From Sulfurimonas sp. (lineage in GTDB: Bacteria > Campylobacterota > Campylobacteria > Campylobacterales > Sulfurimonadaceae), in NCBI GenBank assembly GCA_027066935.1, contig JAMOMX010000265.1:1-10180 (forward strand): a stretch of 10,180 bases of DNA. The letters run 5' to 3'. Below, one piece after another: positions 6,650-10,180 of the stretch. Made by a program: the position numbers and the translations under genes. The notes beneath the pieces were generated by a model, which ran no database searches, was not told where the DNA came from, and saw nothing but the letters and a program-made list of their open reading frames with translations. Position 1 is the stretch's first letter; each line of letters starts with the position of its first letter.

Positions 6650-6816
6650 ACATTTGGGGTTTAACTCTTAACTTTTTTATGAATAATAAAGAATTAACAA
6701 TGAATAGCGAATAATGAAAAATGAATAATTTTGGTAAGTATTGCGAAGCAATGCTTATCATTGATTGTTCATTGTTAGTTGTTAATTATTCACTATTTTA
6801 GAGTTTGTGGTATAAT
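6650..6816 (+). repeat. Palindromic intergenic repeat, copy A
   Basis: The repeat begins 3 nt after a stop codon. Its first 60 or so nt are identical to copy C at 8016. Left-arm sequence (around 6691-6730, AATGAATAGCGA and AATGAATAATT) is partly reverse-complementary to the right arm (6761-6800, TTGTTCATTGTTAG). The centre is a 12-bp hairpin with GT wobbles, GGTAAGTATTGC (6733-6744) and GCAATGCTTATC (6748-6759), with a GAA loop. It resembles a MITE or REP-type element. Its right end carries the promoter of the next gene. Confidence 0.65.
6789..6816 (+). promoter_or_regulatory. Repeat-borne promoter of the DUF4258/YgiT operon, leaderless
   Basis: TTCACT (6789-6794), a 16-nt spacer and TATAAT (6811-6816), with GTTTGTGG just before the -10. 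The ATG at 6823 is 6 nt after the -10. The 28-nt stretch ending at TATAAT recurs at the end of copy B. Confidence 0.6.
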
Positions 6817-6822
6817 ATTTTC

Positions 6823-7149
6823 ATGGTATTAAAAAAGAAGATAGACTTGCTTGTTTCTAGTGGTAAAATAGAATGGAAAAAACATGCTTTACAAAGAATG
6901 TTTGAAAGGGTTATCTCAAGGGATGAAGTAAAACAAGCTGTTTTAGATGGTAAAATAATTGAAAAATATAAAGATGATTATCCATTTCCAAGCTTTTTAA
7001 TTGCTTGTGTAGATAGAGATAAGCCTATTCATGTTGTTGTATCTTATGATGAAAAAGTTGATATTTGTTATATCATAACAACTTATGAACCTGATACAAA
7101 ATATTTTTTAAAAGATTTGATAACTAGGAGAAAAGATGAAACAAACTGA
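6823..7149 (+). CDS. DUF4258 protein, probable toxin of a type II TA pair
   Basis: The 108-residue protein starts at ATG 6823; a longer reading from TTG 6805 would overlap the -10 box and is rejected. It has the DUF4258 pattern: KKHALQRMFERVISRDEVKQAVLDGKIIEKY at the N-terminal half, then beta strands FLIACVDRDKPIHVVVSYD and DICYIITTYEPD. DUF4258 proteins are RelE/MqsR-like and usually pair with a YgiT-type zinc-finger antitoxin, which here follows with a 14-nt overlap. The likely role is an mRNA-targeting ribonuclease, inferred from family. Translation is predicted to be leaderless. Confidence 0.85.
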   Translation: MVLKKKIDLLVSSGKIEWKKHALQRMFERVISRDEVKQAVLDGKIIEKYKDDYPFPSFLIACVDRDKPIHVVVSYDEKVDICYIITTYEPDTKYFLKDLITRRKDETN

Positions 7150-7390
7150 TGATAAATGCCCACTTTGTCAGGGATACAAATATAAATCAACAACAACATT
7201 TACTGTTGATTTGAAGTTTGGTGTAGTTGTGGTTCGTGATGTCCCTGCTTTAATTTGTGAACAATGTGGTGAAGAGTGGATTGCAGATAAAGAAGCAAGA
7301 GAGTTAGAAAATATCGTAAATGATGCAAGACAAAAACATAGCATGATAGAGGTTGCTAACTTTGCTGATCTATTAAAAGTAGCTAGTTAG
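7136..7390 (+). CDS. YgiT/MqsA-type zinc-finger antitoxin
   Basis: The 84-residue protein has two CxxC pairs, CPLC (Cys8, Cys11) and CEQC (Cys41, Cys44), which would bind one zinc, with the beta strands TTTFTVDLKFGVVVVRDVPAL between them as in the MqsA N-terminal domain. The C-terminal half is a helix (KEARELENIVNDA) with no HTH domain, so it is the short form. It overlaps the DUF4258 gene by 14 nt and should be co-translated with it. Its expected role is to bind and neutralise the upstream protein. Confidence 0.88.
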   Translation: MKQTDDKCPLCQGYKYKSTTTFTVDLKFGVVVVRDVPALICEQCGEEWIADKEARELENIVNDARQKHSMIEVANFADLLKVAS

Positions 7391-7410
7391 AAATAATGAG
7401 GGCTCTATTT

Positions 7411-7530
7411 TTAATGAATAGCGAAAAATGAAAAATGAATAATTTTGGTATGCATCGCTTTGAGATACTTATCATTTGTTGTTCATTGTTAGTTATAAAT
7501 TGTTCACTATTTTAGAGTTTGTGGTATAAT
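7411..7530 (+). repeat. Palindromic intergenic repeat, copy B, with promoter
   Basis: This copy lacks the first 40 or so nt of A and C. It shares the left arm (AATGAATAGCGAAAAATG), the right arm (TTGTTCATTGTTAGTTATAA) and the promoter end (TTTTAGAGTTTGTGGTATAA) with copy A. The central hairpin is rearranged: the bases from about 7447 to 7475 no longer pair perfectly. The promoter -10 is TATAAT 7525-7530; here a 30-nt leader with AAAAGGA follows. Confidence 0.6.
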
Positions 7531-7560
7531 ATCTGCAACACAATATAAAAGGATTATGAT

Positions 7561-7806
7561 ATAGAGATTCAGTTTTCACAACATGCTTTAGATGTTATGG
7601 CAAGTAGAGATATATCAAAGAGATGGGTTTTTGATACTTTGAAAAGCTTTTCATTAAAGGTTTCTATATCAGATGTAGAAGAGTACTATTTTAAACAGGT
7701 TGATGAAGCTGATTTTCGATGTTTAAAAGTTGTGTATAATCCAAAGTTTATGAGAGTAGTAACAGTATATTTTGATAGAGGTATGAGAAAGAGAGGGTGT
7801 AAATGA
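7561..7806 (+). CDS. DUF4258 protein, probable toxin paired with DUF2283, ATA start
   Basis: The family N-terminus (EIQFSQHALDVMASRDIS) requires a start near 7561, but the codon there is ATA. AGGA (7550-7553) precedes it by 7 nt. An out-of-frame ATG at 7556 meets TAG after one codon, and the next in-frame ATG (7597) would delete the conserved FSQHAL segment. So either AUA initiates, or the start has been lost by a G-to-A change or a small indel. The 81-residue product keeps the DUF4258 body, with VFDTLKSF, LKVVYNP and RVVTVYFD, and a basic end. It overlaps the DUF2283 gene by ATGA. It is probably a toxin, possibly silenced. Confidence 0.7.
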   Translation: MEIQFSQHALDVMASRDISKRWVFDTLKSFSLKVSISDVEEYYFKQVDEADFRCLKVVYNPKFMRVVTVYFDRGMRKRGCK

Positions 7807-8015
7807 TTATCAAGTATGATGAAGTAACAGATAGTATATATTTTATCATTTCAGATGAAAAACCTTATGAGAGTCAAGAGGTTGAAGATGGTGTTATCAT
7901 TGATTATGGTAAAGATGATGAGATCATTGCTATAGAGGTTTTAAAATTTAAAAAAGAGCATAGAGATATAAATATACCTGTTATTGGTAACTTTTTACTT
8001 AAAAAGGCTTCATAA
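7803..8015 (+). CDS. DUF2283 protein, probable antitoxin
   Basis: The 70-residue protein matches the DUF2283 pattern: IKYDEVTDSIYFIISD, a loop, then VEDGVIIDYGKDDEIIAIEVL. DUF2283 genes follow DUF4258 genes as a predicted TA pair, and the ATGA overlap (7803-7806) suggests translational coupling. Its role as an antitoxin is inferred from pairing. Repeat C starts at the base after its stop codon. Confidence 0.85.
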   Translation: MIIKYDEVTDSIYFIISDEKPYESQEVEDGVIIDYGKDDEIIAIEVLKFKKEHRDINIPVIGNFLLKKAS

Positions 8016-8172
8016 ACATTTGGGGTTTAACTCTTAACTTTTTTATGAATAATAAAGAATTAACAATGAATAGCGAAAAATGAATAATGAATAATTTTGA
8101 TAAGTATTGCGAAGCAATGCTTATCATTGATTGTTCAAATTGTTAGTTATAAATTGTTAGTTATAAATTGTT
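8016..8172 (+). repeat. Palindromic intergenic repeat, copy C
   Basis: The repeat starts immediately after the DUF2283 stop codon and matches copy A for about 60 nt. It then carries the left arm and the central hairpin GATAAGTATTGC (8099-8110) with GCAATGCTTATC (8114-8125) around GAA. The right arm diverges and holds a short tandem, TTGTTAGTTATAAA repeated (about 8139-8168). It lacks the promoter end of A and B, and a different promoter module follows. Confidence 0.65.
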
Positions 8173-8182
8173 TATACGGCAA

Positions 8183-8211
8183 TTGACAATTCTTTTGACC
8201 TCTGATATAAT
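8183..8211 (+). promoter_or_regulatory. Consensus sigma-70 promoter, leaderless, copy 2
   Basis: TTGACA (8183-8188), a 17-nt spacer and TATAAT (8206-8211), with ATG 8218 6 nt downstream. It is a near-identical copy of the module at 5946-5974, including the GACCTCTGA spacer end. Confidence 0.8.
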
Positions 8212-8217
8212 GGGCGA

Positions 8218-8475
8218 ATGGGAATTAAAGACTATTTGTTAAAAGAAATTGATAATTTAAGGGATAGAAGAAATCAAGCATTTAACATATTTTTTGCTTT
8301 GATTAGTGGTTCCGTTGCGATGATTGTTTATGTGTTGACTGGAGATAAATCTCTGTTTTCTCTGTTGATAGCATTGACAGGTTTTGTAGTTGCTGTTTTT
8401 GCCTTTGGTAAAGTTCACAAACTAAACCATAAGATAGATATTTTACTTAGAAAATTAAAGGATACAGATGATTGA
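8218..8475 (+). CDS. 85-residue two-TM membrane protein, leaderless
   Basis: The protein has a charged amphipathic N-terminal helix (MGIKDYLLKEIDNLRDRRN), two membrane helices (about residues 22-40 and 46-65) separated by TGDKS, and a basic helical tail (VHKLNHKIDILLRKLK). Both ends are probably cytoplasmic. A frameshifted relative lies at 6326-6584. The next cistron, a 33-residue single-TM peptide, overlaps its end by 8 nt. This two-gene membrane cassette is not one I can name; a membrane-acting TA or phage-defence effector is speculation. No Shine-Dalgarno is present, in line with a leaderless mRNA. Confidence 0.75.
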   Translation: MGIKDYLLKEIDNLRDRRNQAFNIFFALISGSVAMIVYVLTGDKSLFSLLIALTGFVVAVFAFGKVHKLNHKIDILLRKLKDTDD

Positions 8476-8569
8476 GATTATTGCTTTTATTGCTGGTATA
8501 GTGATGTTGTTATTTGTTGGGTATGCTGTTTCTGATGTGTCTAACATAGGGTCAGGTGATAACCAATAA
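8468..8569 (+). CDS. 33-residue single-TM micropeptide (cassette copy 3, second cistron)
   Basis: The ATG lies inside the last codons of the two-TM gene (8-nt overlap), suggesting translational coupling. The peptide is one hydrophobic helix (IIAFIAGIVMLLFVGYAV) followed by a polar tail, SDVSNIGSGDNQ. It holds the same place and length as the AHKKKWK peptides but lacks their basic tail. Function is unknown. Confidence 0.55.
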   Translation: MIEIIAFIAGIVMLLFVGYAVSDVSNIGSGDNQ

Positions 8570-8838
8570 CCAGAGATTTTGATGTAGCAAATTATCTTGA
8601 TGACAATGAAGTTATAGCAGAATATATTTCTCAAATACTTGAAGATGGAGATATAGATGAACTTTTATCTGCCATAAATTCAATAGCTAGAGCAAAAGGG
8701 ATGTCTAATATCTCTCAAAATAGTGGTTTAAGTAGAGAGAGTTTGTATAAAGCTTTCAAGTCTGGTTCTCATCCTAGATTTGAAACTGTGTTAAAAGTCT
8801 TAAATACTTTTGGTATAAAACTTCAAGCTGTTACTTAG
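8566..8838 (+). CDS. HigA-like addiction-module antidote (TIGR02684 type), ATA start, no toxin beside it
   Basis: The 90-residue reading begins TRDFDVANYLDD, the normal N-terminus of this antidote family, and continues with YISQILEDGD, LLSAINSIARAKGMSNIS, an HTH (about residues 46-66, SGLSRESLYKAF), then HPRFETVLKVLNTFGIKL. The frame is open only from 8563, and the codon at the expected start is ATA (8566). AGGTGA (8554-8559) lies 6 nt upstream, and ATA overlaps the previous stop as ATAA. The usual upstream RelE-like killer gene is missing and replaced by the membrane cassette. It is therefore an orphan antidote, expressed by AUA initiation or lost after truncation at a recombination joint. 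Confidence 0.75.
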   Translation: MTRDFDVANYLDDNEVIAEYISQILEDGDIDELLSAINSIARAKGMSNISQNSGLSRESLYKAFKSGSHPRFETVLKVLNTFGIKLQAVT

Positions 8839-8846
8839 CCTTGTAG

Positions 8847-8863
8847 GGTGGATAAAATCCACC
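8847..8863. repeat. REP-like hairpin 1
   Basis: GGTGGAT (8847-8853) pairs with ATCCACC (8857-8863) over AAA, preceded by GTAG. This GTAGGGTGG plus palindrome form resembles REP sequences that accompany REP-associated tyrosine transposases. It could also terminate the antidote gene. Confidence 0.5.
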
Positions 8864-8890
8864 TTAATAATATCTAACAACAAACACTTA

Positions 8891-8903
8891 GAAAAAGTTT
8901 TTC
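8891..8903. terminator. Short A/T palindrome between convergent genes
   Basis: GAAAAA and TTTTTC flank a single G. It lies between the plus-strand antidote gene and the minus-strand TA operon and could end transcription from both sides; evidence is weak. Confidence 0.25.
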
Positions 8904-8912
8904 AAAAGTCCC

Positions 8913-8936
8913 GTAGGCTGGTGTAATGCTTCACCA
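8913..8936. repeat. REP-like hairpin 2
   Basis: GTAGGCTGGTG continues to a short stem, TGGTG (8919-8923) with CACCA (8932-8936). It has the same GTAGG-plus-palindrome layout as the hairpin at 8847, though degenerate. Confidence 0.4.
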
Positions 8937-8941
8937 TAACG

Positions 8942-9226
8942 CTAATCAACCCAGTAGTAAGGTTTTCGTCTTTGATGTGCAACTGATAAAACTACAACTG
9001 TATCATTATCAATATCATAAAATATACTGTATGGAAATCTATGTAGCAAACATCTTCTCATACTATTTTCTACTTGAGGATACAATTTTGGAGATAAAAC
9101 AATATTATCTATACTTTTTTGAACATCCTTTTTAAATCTATCACCTAACTTATCTTGTTGTAGATTATAGTATTGCTTAGCATCTTCTATCTCAAAAGAT
9201 GCTAATTCTAAAATTTTTAATTTCAT
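8942..9226 (-). CDS. RelE/ParE-family toxin
   Basis: The 94-residue protein has the ParE/RelE fold pattern: an N-terminal strand (KILELASFEIEDAKQYY), two helices (LGDRFKKDVQKSIDNI), the SPKLYPQVE linker, then strands LHRFPYSIFYDIDNDTVVVLSV ending in AHQRRKPYYW. This ending is typical of ParE-like toxins, which act on gyrase or on ribosome-bound mRNA; the target cannot be read from sequence. It is the second gene of a minus-strand operon, overlapping the antitoxin by ATGA (9223-9226). Confidence 0.9.
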   Translation of the reverse strand: MKLKILELASFEIEDAKQYYNLQQDKLGDRFKKDVQKSIDNIVLSPKLYPQVENSMRRCLLHRFPYSIFYDIDNDTVVVLSVAHQRRKPYYWVD

Positions 9227-9426
9227 TCACTAAAAACTTGATCATACGAAAGCGTTTTGATTGTTCCTTCTTTATAAGCTTTGAGCCTTTTTTGGCTCTC
9301 TTGAATCCATATCTTATCAATCTCAATATCAGGTTTATTTAAACTATGTATCAAGTTTTCGATGATGATATATCTATCTTGTGGTTTCAAATGCATAGCT
9401 TCTTCTATGATTTCAGGTAAACTCAT
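9223..9426 (-). CDS. Unstab_antitox (PF09720)-type addiction module antitoxin
   Basis: The 67-residue protein matches the family: an N-terminal helix with LPEIIEEAMHLKPQDRYIIIENLI, then IDKIWIQESQKRLKAYKEGTIKTLSYDQVF, where the KAYKEGTIK stretch and the final helix are characteristic. AAGGA on the minus strand (plus 9433-9437) precedes the ATG with good spacing. It is expected to neutralise the downstream RelE/ParE toxin and to be degraded by proteases when expression stops. Confidence 0.9.
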   Translation of the reverse strand: MSLPEIIEEAMHLKPQDRYIIIENLIHSLNKPDIEIDKIWIQESQKRLKAYKEGTIKTLSYDQVFSE

Positions 9427-9459
9427 GATAATTTCCTTCTATATATAAACTATTTCTAA

Positions 9460-9465
9460 ATTATA
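9460..9465 (-). promoter_or_regulatory. -10 box of the minus-strand TA operon
   Basis: TATAAT is read on the minus strand, 34 nt before the antitoxin ATG. The -35 region at 16-18 nt is AT-rich and not a clear match. Confidence 0.45.
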
Positions 9466-9529
9466 GCGAAAAATAGACTTATTTATATTTAAAAAATTAA
9501 AACTCTACCCATTGGGATTTATTCAAAAT

Positions 9530-9757
9530 CTATATTTTTATCAAAATTTTAAAATCTTTCTCGCCTCTTATGGTATGTTCATAATACCTTTTTTGCCATA
9601 TTGGCTTGTAATCTTTTTGGGTTCTGCTTTTGGATTGGTTGATATGGGCATAGTATTTTGAATCAACATGCTTTGAAAAATATTGCTTGATTGTTTTGAT
9701 GATGTTTGGATACTCTGGGACATCTTTTGGTAAAGAGGGGTGGGGATAAAGAGGGGG
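9530..9757 (-). pseudogene. C-terminal remnant resembling a REP-associated/IS200-like transposase
   Basis: A 75-codon open stretch on the minus strand has no start codon and is bounded upstream by TGA at 9758-9760. It reads LPKDVPEYPNIIKTIKQYF, then KDYKPIWQKRYYEHTIRGEKDF and a stop. The motif WQKRYYEHTIRGEKD matches the end of Y1/REP-associated tyrosine transposases (usual form WQR-YYEHVIR-E). The catalytic HUH and Tyr parts are missing, so it is a decayed fragment. The G-rich stretch 9730-9757 precedes it. Confidence 0.5.
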
Positions 9758-9798
9758 TCAACTCACAAATAGAAGGTAATATTTAAGTTTTAGTTAGT

Positions 9799-9804
9799 TA
9801 TAAT
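9799..9804 (+). promoter_or_regulatory. -10-like TATAAT upstream of the orphan antitoxin-like gene
   Basis: TATAAT lies 28 nt before ATG 9833, with AAAGG (9821-9825) as Shine-Dalgarno. No clear -35. Confidence 0.4.
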
Positions 9805-9832
9805 ATATAAAAATATCTAGAAAGGCTTATAC

Positions 9833-10114
9833 ATGTATGTGATAGAATTTCAAGCACCTATCAAAAATGGTCTGCTACACTTACCTAAAAATTATCAAGA
9901 TTTATATGAAAGTCAAGAAGTTCAGGTGTTTATTATGCCTATTAAAAAAAAACAATCAGGATATTCATTTGATCCAAAGCAATTTTTTGGTGTATCAAAA
10001 ATATCTAAAGATGAAATTGATCAATATTTACAAGATACCAAAAGTGAGTGGGACAATAATATAGATGATTTTAAGAGTCTTGACTTAAAAATAACAACTT
10101 TAAATATAAAATAA
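9833..10114 (+). CDS. Small antitoxin-like protein, no toxin beside it
   Basis: The 93-residue protein starts at ATG 9833 (SD AAAGG, 7-nt spacing). The N-terminus MYVIEFQAPIKNGLLHLPKNYQDL with EVQVFIMPI resembles the short beta-rich DNA-binding domain of AbrB-like antitoxins found in many small TA loci. The C-terminal half is acidic and helical (SKDEIDQYLQDTKSEWDNNI), as toxin-binding tails often are. No toxin gene follows: a transposase gene begins immediately after its stop. It may be an orphan left after transposon insertion. Assignment is from pattern only. Confidence 0.6.
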   Translation: MYVIEFQAPIKNGLLHLPKNYQDLYESQEVQVFIMPIKKKQSGYSFDPKQFFGVSKISKDEIDQYLQDTKSEWDNNIDDFKSLDLKITTLNIK

Positions 10115-10180
10115 ATGCCAAGAAAACCAAGAGTAGAAGATGCAGGGTTGCACCATATTATCAATCGGGGAGTTGCGAGA
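10115..10180 (+). CDS. IS200-like/REP-associated tyrosine transposase, N-terminus only
   Basis: The first 22 codons (MPRKPRVEDAG, then LHHIINRGVAR) run off the window end. The MPRKPR start and the HHIINRG strand are the hallmark opening of Y1/REP-associated transposases. It begins directly after the preceding stop codon. The REP-like hairpins at 8847 and 8913 may be its substrates. Confidence 0.8.
   Translation, partial: MPRKPRVEDAGLHHIINRGVAR

Noticed and set aside
6650..8125. CRISPR array
   Set aside because: The repeats are few, long, unevenly spaced, and separated by genes rather than by short unique spacers.
6650..8172. Integron attC sites between small same-strand cassettes
   Set aside because: The layout (short genes, TA pairs, palindromes just after stops) is integron-like and GTTTAAC fits RYYYAAC, but I could not find a matching GTTRRRY core at the right ends, and the repeats carry promoters. 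They look more like MITE or REP elements.
8926..9135. Plus-strand 69-codon frame
   Set aside because: Antisense shadow of the RelE/ParE toxin gene.
1..10180. tRNA, rRNA or riboswitch
   Set aside because: I saw no cloverleaf with an acceptor-stem match, no rRNA-like tract and no riboswitch core on either strand by eye; a covariance-model search would settle it.

Overview
The window is AT-rich (roughly one third G+C by eye) bacterial accessory DNA. Small AT-rich genes, DUF1566 proteins, many toxin-antitoxin (TA) pairs and a G8 homopolymer near the start of a surface-protein gene all suit a Campylobacterota-like (Sulfurimonas/Arcobacter-type) genome. That placement is an impression, not a proof.

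Region 1 (about 1-5940) holds two genes for exported proteins that end in a DUF1566/Lcl_C (C-type-lectin-like) domain. One is a very large PKD-lipase-FN3-DUF1566 protein (260-4723); the other is a small secreted DUF1566 protein (5511-5924). Their last 141 nt have equal length and align without gaps. They differ at 29 positions, 28 of which are codon positions 1 or 2, and 23 have an A in one copy. They then become identical for 46 nt, running past the stop codon. This is the signature of adenine-directed mutagenesis by a diversity-generating retroelement (DGR): two variable regions (VRs) copied from one template repeat (TR). Between them lies a four-helix-bundle gene of the S23/Avd family, the family of the DGR accessory protein. 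Neither the TR nor the reverse transcriptase is in this window. The large gene may also be phase-variable through the G8 tract near its 5' end.

Region 2 (about 5940-8840) is an array of tiny same-strand genes. Three copies of a membrane-micropeptide cassette (5981/6082, 6326/6548, 8218/8468) surround two TA pairs (DUF4258 + YgiT zinc finger; DUF4258 + DUF2283). A HigA-like antidote gene without its toxin ends the array. Three related palindromic intergenic repeats (A 6650, B 7411, C 8016) separate the modules, and A and B end in a promoter. Three promoters put a -10 box exactly 6 nt before an ATG, which predicts leaderless mRNAs. Three genes have ATA or ATT where ATG is expected, each behind a well-spaced Shine-Dalgarno sequence.

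Region 3 (about 8840-10180) has REP-like hairpins, a minus-strand RelE/ParE-type TA pair, a minus-strand remnant resembling the C-terminus of a REP-associated transposase, an orphan antitoxin-like gene, and the first 22 codons of another IS200-like/REP-associated transposase running off the window.

Taken together, this looks like a DGR target locus next to a mobile-element and TA island. The most valuable next step is to find the TR and reverse transcriptase elsewhere in the genome.
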